Position numbers and translations under genes: made by a program. This document shows, piece after piece, positions 36,414-45,706 of a DNA stretch of 64,000 nt (position 1 is its first letter; each line of letters opens with the position of its first letter). This stretch comes from an uncultured Pelagibacteraceae bacterium. GTDB lineage: Bacteria; Pseudomonadota; Alphaproteobacteria; Pelagibacterales; Pelagibacteraceae. The notes below the pieces were generated by a model, which worked only from the letters and a program-made list of their open reading frames with translations, was not told where the DNA came from and searched no databases. Where the stretch lies: the NCBI GenBank assembly GCA_902581445.1, contig CACHOG010000004.1:40624-104623 (forward strand), written 5' to 3'.

Positions 36414-37442
36414 TTATTCTTTAGAAATAATAACAGTTTCATTGACTTTTTCAATAACACACCCACCAAGAGTAGTTTTTTGGGCCTTTCTTTGAGTAGT
36501 CAGTAGTAAAATCATCTTTTTAATCTTTTTGCCTCTTGGGGCATAATATCTTCCACTTATATTTTGGAGAATCGAACTAAATGATCTCAACAATACATCC
36601 TCTGGATTCTTAAAAAATTCTTTTTTGATTAAGTATGAATGTTTATTTTTTATATAGATTGAATTTTGTAGAATATTTTTTTTTGTATATAAATTTAATG
36701 CCTCATTTGCTGATTTTAAATTATTAATAGTAAGTTCAATTTTTTTATTATCTAGACCTTCTTTCTGAAAATCCTTTAGAATTTTTCTAATTCTTACTCT
36801 AGTAAAATCATAATTTACATTTGAAGGATCTTTAATAAATGTTTTAAAAACTTTTAGAGCAAGCTTTTCAAGATCTTTTTTTTCTATGTTTATTAAAGGT
36901 CTAATTAATTTTATATTAGATAATTCAACATCTTTTCCTAAAGATACTAATCCTTTTAAACCGCTACCTCTTGTCATTCTTATAAAAAAATTTTCCTGTA
37001 AATCATTAATATGATGACCTAATAAAATTGTGTTTACTTTTAACCTTTTGCTCTCTTTTAATAATAAATCATATCTATTATTTCTTGCTATTTTTTGAAT
37101 ATTTGAATTAGGTTTTTTTCCTTCCCATATCAAAATCTTACACTTGACCCCAATTTTTTTTAATAATTTAACAACTTTCTTGGCCTCTATGGAAGATTCT
37201 TTTCGTATTTTATGATCAACTAAAATATAATTGAATTTTACTGAATTGAGTGTTGAATAATATTTAGCTAAAAAGGCTAAAGATAAACTATCTGGTCCCC
37301 CAGAAACAGCTACAATAGATCTATCAATTCCAACAAGATTTTTTTCGAATTTTTTATAAATTTCTTTGATAAATTTTTGTTTTAAAAATAAAGTTAATCT
37401 TTTAGGATTGCTCTTTTTTACATTCAAACTTTTTTTCTTCAT
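36414..37442 (-). CDS. tilS: tRNA(Ile)-lysidine synthase
   Basis: VAVSGGPDSLSLAFLAKYY PP-loop, LLGHHINDLQENFFIRMTRGSGLKGL. Start uncertain: 37496 in the ORF track, 37442 would reduce overlap with cpoB. Confidence 0.9.
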   Translation of the reverse strand: MKKKSLNVKKSNPKRLTLFLKQKFIKEIYKKFEKNLVGIDRSIVAVSGGPDSLSLAFLAKYYSTLNSVKFNYILVDHKIRKESSIEAKKVVKLLKKIGVKCKILIWEGKKPNSNIQKIARNNRYDLLLKESKRLKVNTILLGHHINDLQENFFIRMTRGSGLKGLVSLGKDVELSNIKLIRPLINIEKKDLEKLALKVFKTFIKDPSNVNYDFTRVRIRKILKDFQKEGLDNKKIELTINNLKSANEALNLYTKKNILQNSIYIKNKHSYLIKKEFFKNPEDVLLRSFSSILQNISGRYYAPRGKKIKKMILLLTTQRKAQKTTLGGCVIEKVNETVIISKE

Positions 37443-38385
37443 ATTTTGCTTTTTGAAGAACAGACTGATTAGCTTTTGGATATTCTTTTTTAACACCAGA
37501 AATCATTAAGCAGCCTTGGTCTTTTTCTCCGATCTGAACTAAGGATACACCAAGTTTTAATAAATTTATAGGCGCCTTCTGACTCTTGGGATATTTTTGA
37601 TAACCTTCTAAATATGCTGAGGCAGCATCTGTAAAAAGTTGTCTAATTCGAAAAGTTTCTGCGTACCAATATTGTGCATTTCCTGCTAAATTATGTTCTG
37701 GATTATTATCAACAAATTCTCTGAATGCTCTTTCAGCCATATTATAATCACCATTCTTTAAAAAACTTGTAGCAAAATCATATTGCTCAATTGGTGTACC
37801 ATCCGGTAGAATTTTTTCTTCTGTTATAAAAGTTTCTGTCACAACAGTATTTGTAGTTTCTATGGATTGAATTTCTTGAGTTTCTTGTCCATTATCATTA
37901 TCTTTATATGATAAATTGCCAAGATCCTGCGGTTGAGATGATCCTGGTAAAACTTTTTCCTTTTTTTTTGTTTCAATAATATTTTTATTATCGTCAACAT
38001 CAAAACTAATTGTTTTATTTTCTAATTGTTGAAATCTTAACTGATTATCTGCTTGGGATTTGGATAATCTGTTTGAAAGTTTATCTAATTTAAAATTTAT
38101 CTCTTCAAATTTATTTGTTAAGTCTTGAAACTGACTTTCTATCTCTGACAATTTTAGCAAGTGTCTTGTCAACACTTCTTCAGAATTTTGATCCATTGTA
38201 TTTGTAGATGAAGTTAAATCATTACTGGAAGAATTTGCATAAACTGCTTTTTCTAAAGTTTTAAGATCTTTTTGTATTATCTCTAGTAGTTCAGAAATAT
38301 TATGATTATCAGTGTAAGCTGAACTATTAAGTAAAAATATACTTAAAAAATTTAGTAATAAAAAGTATTTTATTTTTTTACCCAT
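37402..38385 (-). CDS. cpoB: Tol-Pal system coiled-coil/TPR protein YbgF (CpoB)
   Basis: C-terminal TPR: YDFATSFLKNGDYNMAERAFREFVDNNPEHNLAGNAQYWYAETFRIRQLFTDAASAYLEGYQKYPKSQKAPINLLKLG; signal peptide; next to pal. Confidence 0.9.
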   Translation of the reverse strand: MGKKIKYFLLLNFLSIFLLNSSAYTDNHNISELLEIIQKDLKTLEKAVYANSSSNDLTSSTNTMDQNSEEVLTRHLLKLSEIESQFQDLTNKFEEINFKLDKLSNRLSKSQADNQLRFQQLENKTISFDVDDNKNIIETKKKEKVLPGSSQPQDLGNLSYKDNDNGQETQEIQSIETTNTVVTETFITEEKILPDGTPIEQYDFATSFLKNGDYNMAERAFREFVDNNPEHNLAGNAQYWYAETFRIRQLFTDAASAYLEGYQKYPKSQKAPINLLKLGVSLVQIGEKDQGCLMISGVKKEYPKANQSVLQKAKYEEKKFECKKEQS

Positions 38386-38415
38386 AAAAATTTAATTAGT
38401 ATTTATAATAATGGC

Positions 38416-38455
38416 AAAAAAAAGACCCCAAAAAACTTTCGTCTCTGGGGTCTTT
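38416..38455 (-). terminator. Terminator-like hairpin between pal and cpoB
   Basis: AAAGACCCC (38421-38429) pairs with GGGGTCTTT (38447-38455); followed on the minus strand by a T run (complement of the A run starting at 38416). Confidence 0.75.
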
Positions 38456-38465
38456 AAAATTTTAA

Positions 38466-38945
38466 TTAATTTGCTTTTACAGTTACAGATCTTCTATTTT
38501 TAGACCAAGCTAACGGATTTGATCCTGAGTCTACTGGTCTTTCTTTTCCATAGCTAATTACAGAAATTCTATTTCCAGAGATTCCATAAGTCATTAAATA
38601 GTCTTTTGCGGCATTAGCTCTTCTTTCACCTAGTGCTAAGTTATACTCTCTTGTACCTCTTTCATCCGCATGACCTTCTAATACTACATTTACTTTTGAA
38701 TTCTTTCTTAACCATTCTGCTTGTTTTCTTAATGTATCTCTTGAAGCAGTTGTTAAAACTGACTCGTTTGTAGCAAAGAATACTCTGTCTGGAACTCCTG
38801 ATGCTAAATATTCTACAGTTTCTGTCCCTGTATAAACATCACCTTGCATTTGATTTTGAACTTTCTTGGTCGCGCAAGCTGAAAGTACCAAACATGCTAG
38901 CATTACTAAAAATGCATTTTTAAAAAACTTGCTTAAATTCATCAC
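38466..38945 (-). CDS. pal: Peptidoglycan-associated lipoprotein
   Basis: Lipobox LSAC, VVLEGHADERGTREYNLALGERRANAAKDYL. Confidence 0.97.
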   Translation of the reverse strand: MMNLSKFFKNAFLVMLACLVLSACATKKVQNQMQGDVYTGTETVEYLASGVPDRVFFATNESVLTTASRDTLRKQAEWLRKNSKVNVVLEGHADERGTREYNLALGERRANAAKDYLMTYGISGNRISVISYGKERPVDSGSNPLAWSKNRRSVTVKAN

Positions 38946-39029
38946 TGCTCCTTAATTGATTATTTTAAGTTTTCCACAACTGGATAAATCTTTCAAGCCA
39001 AAAAATCAACTATTTTATAATATTTATAT

Positions 39030-40376
39030 CTAATTACTTAATAAAGACGACCAAGATGGGTCAGAAGCGTCTGATTCCGTCATAACCATACGCTCATTAT
39101 ACCCCGTTAAATCTATAGACCATAGTTTAGCTGAAAAACCCTTACCTTCAGTATCTGTCTTAGTTTCCCTATAGAAAATTAAAACCCTTCCATTTGGAGA
39201 CCATGATGGAGCTTCCTGATAATAGTTTTCTGTTAGCAATCTCTCTCCAGAACCGTCGGTTCTCATTACACCAATGTAAAATTTTCCTTTATGTAATTTT
39301 GTGAAAGCAATTAAATCTCCTCTTGGTGACCACACAGGTGTTCCGTACAATCCTTTACCGAAAGATATTCTTTTTACATTTGTTCCATCTTTTTTCATCA
39401 CATAAATTTGTTGATAACCACTTCTATCAGAATTGAAACATATAAATTTTCCGTCAGGAGAGTAAGATGGTGAAGTATCAATTGATGGATGATTAGTAAT
39501 TCTTTCTACAATTCTATTTTCTAATTCCATAGTATATATGTCTGAATTTCCGTCCATAGCAAAACTCATAATAATTTTTTTTCCATCTGGTGAAAATCTT
39601 GGTGCAAAGGTCATCCCAGGAAAATCTCCTACCACCTCCTGTATTCCAGTTTCAATATCTAATAAATATACTCTAGGTAAGTTTCTGAAATATGAAAGAT
39701 AAGTTACCATTTGATTAGTGGGATTAAATCTTGGAGTTAAAACTAATTCATTTCCTAAGGTTAAGTATTTTGTATTTGAGCCATCTTGATCCATAATTGC
39801 TAGTTTTTTAATTCTTTTTGTTTTCGGGCCATCTTCAGCAACATATATAATTCTGGTATCAAAATATCCTTTTTCACCAGTTAATCTTTCATAAACTTTG
39901 TCTGTTATTATATGCCCTACTCTTCGCCAATTTGATGGAACAGTAGTAAATGCCAAAGCCATCATTTCTTTTCCAGCAAGAACATCCCATAATCTAAACT
40001 CAACTCTTAATTTGTCATCGCTTAAAGTAACTTTGCCAGTGATTAAAGCTTGTGCTTTAATCAAAGACCAATCCTCAAATCTTGGTTTTAGGTGAGCAAT
40101 ATCTGGTTTTTGCAAAAATGCATCTTTGTTTAATGGATTAAATAATCCAGAATTTTTTAGATTATTTTCAACCACTTCAGATATTTTATACCCTATTTTA
40201 TTTATTTTTAATTCTTTATTTAGTTTGTCATTTGTATTTTTATCAGCTGACAATGGTGAAACTGCAACAGGAAGCGGATCTAAATTACCTCTTGTTATAT
40301 CAACTTCAATTAAAGCATGAAGTTGAGTTGTGTATATAATTAATATAATTATTGATGTAATTATTTTTTTTATCAT
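39030..40376 (-). CDS. tolB: Tol-Pal translocation protein TolB
   Basis: Beta-propeller repeats [33 protein letters not shown]. Confidence 0.96.
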   Translation of the reverse strand: MIKKIITSIIILIIYTTQLHALIEVDITRGNLDPLPVAVSPLSADKNTNDKLNKELKINKIGYKISEVVENNLKNSGLFNPLNKDAFLQKPDIAHLKPRFEDWSLIKAQALITGKVTLSDDKLRVEFRLWDVLAGKEMMALAFTTVPSNWRRVGHIITDKVYERLTGEKGYFDTRIIYVAEDGPKTKRIKKLAIMDQDGSNTKYLTLGNELVLTPRFNPTNQMVTYLSYFRNLPRVYLLDIETGIQEVVGDFPGMTFAPRFSPDGKKIIMSFAMDGNSDIYTMELENRIVERITNHPSIDTSPSYSPDGKFICFNSDRSGYQQIYVMKKDGTNVKRISFGKGLYGTPVWSPRGDLIAFTKLHKGKFYIGVMRTDGSGERLLTENYYQEAPSWSPNGRVLIFYRETKTDTEGKGFSAKLWSIDLTGYNERMVMTESDASDPSWSSLLSN

Positions 40377-41182
40377 CCTTCTAACATTTCTCTTGCGTCA
40401 AAATTTAATTGTAAATTTTTCCATCTTTCATAACCCTTTGTTGGAACTCTTAAAGGTTGACATAATTTTATTGCTCTAAGAGCACTTTCTGCTAAAACCT
40501 TATAAAATCCTTGTCCTGGTTTATTCATTCTTGCATGATCTAGTATTTCAGACTTTATGACTGTACCATCAGGTTTTAATTCTAATTTTACTTTTACTAA
40601 CAAATTTTCATTATATGGTAATCCTAAAGGGATACTCCAGCAACTAAAAATTTGCGCTTTTAATGCGTCTTCCTCACTCAACGTCAAACTTAAACTATCA
40701 ACATTTTTATCTTGAGATTGTGTAATTTTGTTATTTTTTTTTGTAGTTTCTGCTATCTCTTCTTTAGATTTATCAATTAAAGCAGCAATACTATCAGGGT
40801 CAAATAGCTCGTCTTTTTCAAATTCAGAGACCTGTTTAATCTCATCCTCAATTTTTTCAGGGTTTTGTTTTTTTTCTTCAATTTTTTTTATTTTTTCCAA
40901 GTTTTCATTTGGTAGTGGAACAGCATCAGGTTTTTCTTTTTTTACTTTTTTTGGTGGAGCTTGTTCAGATGTAATCTTTTCCTCTTTTTTCTTAACCTCT
41001 TCTATTATTTTTTTAGCTTTTGGAGCAAATGGAATATTTGTTTTTTCTGCTATTTGGATTAATTCAACTGAGATAATAGGAGGCAAATCTATAGGTTTCT
41101 TTGCTAAAAAAGGAAGACTTACCGCAGTAATGAAAATTAAAAAAAAATGTAACAAAGATGAAATAAGAATATTTTTAGTCAA
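40373..41182 (-). CDS. tolA: TolA-like protein
   Basis: N-terminal TM, K/E/P-rich middle, C-terminal TolA domain; between tolR and tolB. Confidence 0.85.
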   Translation of the reverse strand: MTKNILISSLLHFFLIFITAVSLPFLAKKPIDLPPIISVELIQIAEKTNIPFAPKAKKIIEEVKKKEEKITSEQAPPKKVKKEKPDAVPLPNENLEKIKKIEEKKQNPEKIEDEIKQVSEFEKDELFDPDSIAALIDKSKEEIAETTKKNNKITQSQDKNVDSLSLTLSEEDALKAQIFSCWSIPLGLPYNENLLVKVKLELKPDGTVIKSEILDHARMNKPGQGFYKVLAESALRAIKLCQPLRVPTKGYERWKNLQLNFDAREMLEG

Positions 41183-41185
41183 TTG

Positions 41186-41602
41186 TTACCTTTCCTTATA
41201 CGGCTCAGATATTAAAGCTACCTTTGTAAATCCTGAGCCAGATAACATGCCCATTACTTCTAAAACTCGACCATAGTTAATAGATTGATCACCTCTTACA
41301 TAAATTCTAGTATCAGTTCTATTTTTTGAAACAGCTAGAATTTTTGCTATGATTTTATCAAATTCAACTTTTGACTCTTGAATAAATATCTCGCCTTTAG
41401 AATTAATCGTCAGGGTCAATGGTTCCTGTTCCTCTGGAAGAGAGTCAGCCGAACTTTCAGGTAAATCAACCTGCACACCCACAGTTAATAAAGGTGCAGT
41501 CACCATAAATATGATCAAAAGCACTAACATTACGTCAACAAAAGGTGTTACATTGATTTCACTCATTGGTTCTCTAGAAGACCTTTTGAATTTAAAAGCC
41601 AT
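41186..41602 (-). CDS. tolR: TolR/ExbD biopolymer transport protein
   Basis: SEINVTPFVDVMLVLLIIFMVTAPLL. Confidence 0.96.
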   Translation of the reverse strand: MAFKFKRSSREPMSEINVTPFVDVMLVLLIIFMVTAPLLTVGVQVDLPESSADSLPEEQEPLTLTINSKGEIFIQESKVEFDKIIAKILAVSKNRTDTRIYVRGDQSINYGRVLEVMGMLSGSGFTKVALISEPYKER

Positions 41603-41603
41603 T

Positions 41604-42278
41604 TTAAATTATTGATAAAAATCTTTTTGAAAAGTTTTCTAATTTTTGCAGATATTTCTTAGAGTCATTGCTAAATTTATTGTAAGCAACTACTGCAGGT
41701 ATTGCAGCTAAAAGACCTAACGCAGTTGCGAATAATGCCTCAGCGATACCTGGTGCAACAATTGCTAGACTTGTATTTCTTGAAATAGCGATAGATTGAA
41801 AAGAATTCATAATACCCCAGACTGTTCCAAATAATCCAATGAATGGCGCAGTAGAACCTACTGTAGCAAGAAAAGTATAACTTTTTTCAATTTTCTCCAT
41901 TTGCTTTTCAATATTTATCTGAAGCATATTTGAGAGTCTTTCATTAAGTTGTGATTTGGATCTTGTTTTTAATGCGGACTCCATTGATGCTCTGAATATT
42001 TGTGCTAAAGGATCATCTATATTTTTTGGAATGTTGTTATAAAATGTTTCAGCTGATTTTGATTTCCAAAATTTATCTTGGAATTCTTCAGTAGAGATAT
42101 TTATTTTTTTAAATAATCTTATTTTTTCTATTATTATTGCCCATGAGTAAATTGAGCATACAATTAATAGTATCATTACAGATTTTACAATAATATCAGC
42201 TCTTAAAAACAACTGTACTAATGAAAAGTCTGTGTTAGTTGCCAATCCGACTGCTTGTGAAGATATATCTGCTTCCAT
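41604..42278 (-). CDS. tolQ: TolQ/ExbB proton channel protein
   Basis: TVGSTAPFIGLFGTVWGIMNSFQSI, GIAEALFATALGLLAAIPAVVAYN. Confidence 0.96.
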   Translation of the reverse strand: MEADISSQAVGLATNTDFSLVQLFLRADIIVKSVMILLIVCSIYSWAIIIEKIRLFKKINISTEEFQDKFWKSKSAETFYNNIPKNIDDPLAQIFRASMESALKTRSKSQLNERLSNMLQINIEKQMEKIEKSYTFLATVGSTAPFIGLFGTVWGIMNSFQSIAISRNTSLAIVAPGIAEALFATALGLLAAIPAVVAYNKFSNDSKKYLQKLENFSKRFLSII

Positions 42279-42332
42279 TAAAAATCTTTCACACTTAATT
42301 GTGTCATCAATTTGTCTAATGCAAAAAAACGC

Positions 42333-42824
42333 TTAATTTTTGATAAAAGTTTCATCAAAATAGCTTGCAATTAGTATCGCATCGGCTTTGTTTGCATCTT
42401 TTTTTTTTGATAAATTTATTGAAAAATACGGAAAAATTTCAATTGCCTTTGTTCTGCTTGCATCTTTTGATGCATTTATCAAATTAAAATGTTTTTTCCA
42501 CTTTGCTGGTCTAACAAAATACATAGATAAATTCATTGCTGAACATACCCCTTTTAGAATACCAAATGATTGACCAAAATTAAACATACTAGTAACACCT
42601 TGGCCTGGCATTGCTGTAACATGTTCTATAATAACTTTGACATTCTCAGGTTTGTTATCCTTTAAATGTTTAGAAATTTCGTTAAAAACTTGAGACCCAT
42701 TAACTTGTTTCTTATTTTTTTTTCCGTCAGCCATACTCGGCATATCAATAACATCTATAATTTTACCTTGTTCCATAAAGCAAAGAGCTCCTGAAATTCC
42801 GGGGTCAATTCCTATTATCAACAT
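42333..42824 (-). CDS. RuvC-like (phage-type) Holliday junction resolvase
   Basis: IIGIDPGISGALCFM, VIIEHV, MPGQGVTSMFNFGQSFGILKG, NKADAILIASY; adjacent to yebC. Confidence 0.75.
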   Translation of the reverse strand: MLIIGIDPGISGALCFMEQGKIIDVIDMPSMADGKKNKKQVNGSQVFNEISKHLKDNKPENVKVIIEHVTAMPGQGVTSMFNFGQSFGILKGVCSAMNLSMYFVRPAKWKKHFNLINASKDASRTKAIEIFPYFSINLSKKKDANKADAILIASYFDETFIKN

Positions 42825-43549
42825 TATCTGTTATCCAAGTTTAAATTTGTGTAAATATTTTGTACATCATCATTATTATCTAGATCTTCTAAAAAACTAT
42901 TAGCTAACTCCAGATTATCTTTACTTACCACAACTTTATTATTTGGTATCCATTCAATTTCAGTTGAGATAAAATTTTCTATGTTTTCCTCTATTTTTTT
43001 TTTTACACTATAAATACTCTTTTTGTCACAATGTATTTCGTGAAAATCTTGATAACTAAAACACTCTGTTGCTCCAGCTTCTATTGCTAATTCTAAAATT
43101 CTATCATCCTCAATCTCCATTTTGTCTATCCTGATTACTCCTACTTGATTAAAATTGTGTGATGCTGAACCACTCGATCCAAGATTACCTCCATTCTTAT
43201 TAAAAATGGTTCTTAGCTGAGAGGCTGTTCTATTTTTATTATCAGTAAGAGCTTCAACAATAACTGCTATTTTTTCAGGGCCAAATCCCTCATATCGAAT
43301 ATTTTCTAAAATAGAACCCAAATTTCCAGAAGATTTATCTATTGCTCTCTCTATATTATCCTTTGGCATGTTGGCGGCTCTAGCTGCTTGAATTGCTGAT
43401 CTTAATCTTGGGTTCATATCAGGATCTTTATCGCCTAACTTAGCTGCTACTGTAATTTCTTTTGAGAGTTTTGAAAAAATTTTTGATCTTTGTTTGTCTG
43501 CTCTTCCTTTTTTATGTTTAATTCCTGCCCAATGTGAATGTCCTGCCAT
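42824..43549 (-). CDS. yebC: YebC/PmpR family regulator
   Basis: MAGHSHWAGIKHKKGRADKQRSKIFSKLSKEITVAAK. Confidence 0.97.
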   Translation of the reverse strand: MAGHSHWAGIKHKKGRADKQRSKIFSKLSKEITVAAKLGDKDPDMNPRLRSAIQAARAANMPKDNIERAIDKSSGNLGSILENIRYEGFGPEKIAVIVEALTDNKNRTASQLRTIFNKNGGNLGSSGSASHNFNQVGVIRIDKMEIEDDRILELAIEAGATECFSYQDFHEIHCDKKSIYSVKKKIEENIENFISTEIEWIPNNKVVVSKDNLELANSFLEDLDNNDDVQNIYTNLNLDNR

Positions 43550-43554
43550 GTTAT

Positions 43555-44361
43555 TTAATGAGTATTTTTTAAATCACCTCCGTAAATAAAACTTTCGATA
43601 TTTTTAGCTAGACCTGTCTCTTTGTCACAATCAACAATAACACCTGATAAACTGGCTATACCTTCTGCTGGAAAATGTTTTTTTGCCTCTTTTTTAAAAA
43701 ATCTTTTTAGAGAATTTTCTTTGTTCATTCCAATTACAGAATTATAGTCACCACACATTCCAGCATCTGTTTGATAGGCAGTTCCAGAATTCAGTATTCT
43801 TGCATCGTTTGTTGGTATATGCGTATGCGTTCCAACTACCAATGTTGCTTTACCATCGAAGAAATGGCCCATTGCTGTTTTCTCACTTGTTATCTCCCCA
43901 TGAAAATCAACAAATAAAAAATCATAATCTTTTTTCAATTTTTTTTTTAACAAAAATTCTTTTGCAACATTAAATACATCATCGCATTTTTTCATAAAAA
44001 CATTTCCCATAAGGTTTAACACCCCAACTTTAAAACCATTTTTAGAGTTGTAAACTTCAAAACCATTTCCAGGAGAAGGTTTAATTAAATTTAATGGTCT
44101 TAATAATCTATTCTCTGTATTGATATAGTCCGCTGTTTCTTTTTGATCCCAAACGTGATTGCCGGTAGTAATTACATCGACCCCAGAATTGAACAGCTTC
44201 TCTGAAATACTTTTCGTAATACCAACACCTTCAAAAGCTGCATTTTCACCATTTGCAATAACAAATGCTATATCATTTTTTATAATTTGATCTTTCAAAT
44301 TTTGCTCTATAGCATGCCTGCCTGGGTTACCGACTATATCACCTAAAAATAAAACTCTCAT
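43555..44361 (-). CDS. ymdB: YmdB family metallophosphoesterase
   Basis: LFLGDIVGNPGRHAI, NGENAA, TTGNHVWDQKE, VGTHTHIPTND. Confidence 0.94.
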   Translation of the reverse strand: MRVLFLGDIVGNPGRHAIEQNLKDQIIKNDIAFVIANGENAAFEGVGITKSISEKLFNSGVDVITTGNHVWDQKETADYINTENRLLRPLNLIKPSPGNGFEVYNSKNGFKVGVLNLMGNVFMKKCDDVFNVAKEFLLKKKLKKDYDFLFVDFHGEITSEKTAMGHFFDGKATLVVGTHTHIPTNDARILNSGTAYQTDAGMCGDYNSVIGMNKENSLKRFFKKEAKKHFPAEGIASLSGVIVDCDKETGLAKNIESFIYGGDLKNTH

Positions 44362-44900
44362 TTATAAAGTTTTTTTTCTGTTAATACAAAGTCCATCTTT
44401 TTATCGAAACTATTTAATGGAAGTTTTTTTACTTCTTGGTAAGAAATTGCTAAACCAATTTTAATGATATTTTTTTTTTCATATTTCTTTAAAAATCTAT
44501 CATAATAACCTCCTCCATATCCTAATCGATTTAATTTTTTATCGAAGGCTACCATTGGAATTAGTAAAATACTTGGAATTACTTTTATTTTCGATTTTGG
44601 CTCTGGTATACCATATCTATTTACATGCATAGGGTCATTTAAATTCCAAACATAAAAATTCATATCAAATTTTGAACCAATAACAGGCAAACTTATTTTA
44701 AAACCTTTTTGCTTAAAAAATTTCATAGATTGAAGCGTATCTGCTTCAAAATTTATAGGAAAATAACCACCAACAATTTTATTTTGAACTTTTTTTTTTT
44801 TTAAAATTTCTTTAAAAAATTTTGTTTTGACTTGTAAATTATTTTTATTTTGTATCTCTCTTATTTTTATTATTTTTTTTCTAATATGATTTTTCAACAC
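44358..44900 (-). CDS. 5-formyltetrahydrofolate cyclo-ligase
   Basis: IPMVAFDKKLNRLGYGGGYYDRFL. Confidence 0.93.
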   Translation of the reverse strand: MLKNHIRKKIIKIREIQNKNNLQVKTKFFKEILKKKKVQNKIVGGYFPINFEADTLQSMKFFKQKGFKISLPVIGSKFDMNFYVWNLNDPMHVNRYGIPEPKSKIKVIPSILLIPMVAFDKKLNRLGYGGGYYDRFLKKYEKKNIIKIGLAISYQEVKKLPLNSFDKKMDFVLTEKKLYK

Positions 44901-44903
44901 AGA

Positions 44904-45350
44904 TTATTGAACTGAATTATCTTGATTAACTTTTTCTATAAACTTATCAATTTCTGAAGATGCTTCGTCTAAAATCTTTTCATAATCCAATTTTGTTTTA
45001 TCAATTTCAAATTTAAGGTCTTGATGGTTATTTAATAGATTTTTAATTTCTTCTTCTTTGTCATCTTTGTAAGCGTACACAAGTTTTTTAATTTCTAGAA
45101 ATTTTTCTTTTAACTTTTTAAGTTCGTTTTTTTTTTCATCAATTTTTTTTTTTGTTTCAAAATATTCATCCATAACCTTTATTGATGTGATTAGTAGAAG
45201 TTTATTCTCACCAATGTTCCCAAGATCACTTTTCAAACTTTCAAATTTTTTATTTAAATGCATGGAAAGTTCTTCTAAATGATCTTCTTGTCCATCGTCG
45301 CAAGATAACAAAAATTCTTTGCCGTTAAATTTTATATTTACGTTTGCCAT
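44904..45350 (-). CDS. zapA: Cell division protein ZapA-like
   Basis: VNIKFNGKEFLLSCDDGQEDHLEELSMHLNKK; next to ygfA-type gene. Confidence 0.85.
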   Translation of the reverse strand: MANVNIKFNGKEFLLSCDDGQEDHLEELSMHLNKKFESLKSDLGNIGENKLLLITSIKVMDEYFETKKKIDEKKNELKKLKEKFLEIKKLVYAYKDDKEEEIKNLLNNHQDLKFEIDKTKLDYEKILDEASSEIDKFIEKVNQDNSVQ

Positions 45351-45652
45351 TTATCTATTTCTTCCATTAAAATATCTGTTTCTTGATTTAATTCATCTAT
45401 TTTTTCATTAAACATAATTTCCTTATTTTTTTGTTCTAAATCCCGTCTTTTAAGTCGATCTTTCAGTTTCTGATAGTTCTCCATTAAAGATTTATACTTG
45501 GTTTCAAGTTGGTTCTTTTCAATTTCTAATTGATTTTTTTGTTCTTTCAAATACTCAGTTTGTTTGTTTTGGGAAGGATTTATTAAATTTAAATCTTTTA
45601 ACTTTTGAAGCGATGTGTTTAATTTTTTTTCTTTTTCACTGAAAGTTTTCAT
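45338..45652 (-). CDS. Small coiled-coil protein upstream of zapA (DUF4164-like)
   Basis: Charged coiled-coil sequence, overlaps zapA start. Confidence 0.6.
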   Translation of the reverse strand: MKTFSEKEKKLNTSLQKLKDLNLINPSQNKQTEYLKEQKNQLEIEKNQLETKYKSLMENYQKLKDRLKRRDLEQKNKEIMFNEKIDELNQETDILMEEIDKWQT

Positions 45653-45706
45653 ATATATATTAATATAATATTAAATTGAATCTTCTTAGTCTAGATAGGA
45701 TGGTAA

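Noticed and set aside
40728-41276. 182-aa plus-strand ORF, Ser/Phe-rich
   Set aside because: Antisense to the Lys/Glu-rich tolA and tolR region; low-complexity mirror of coding bias.
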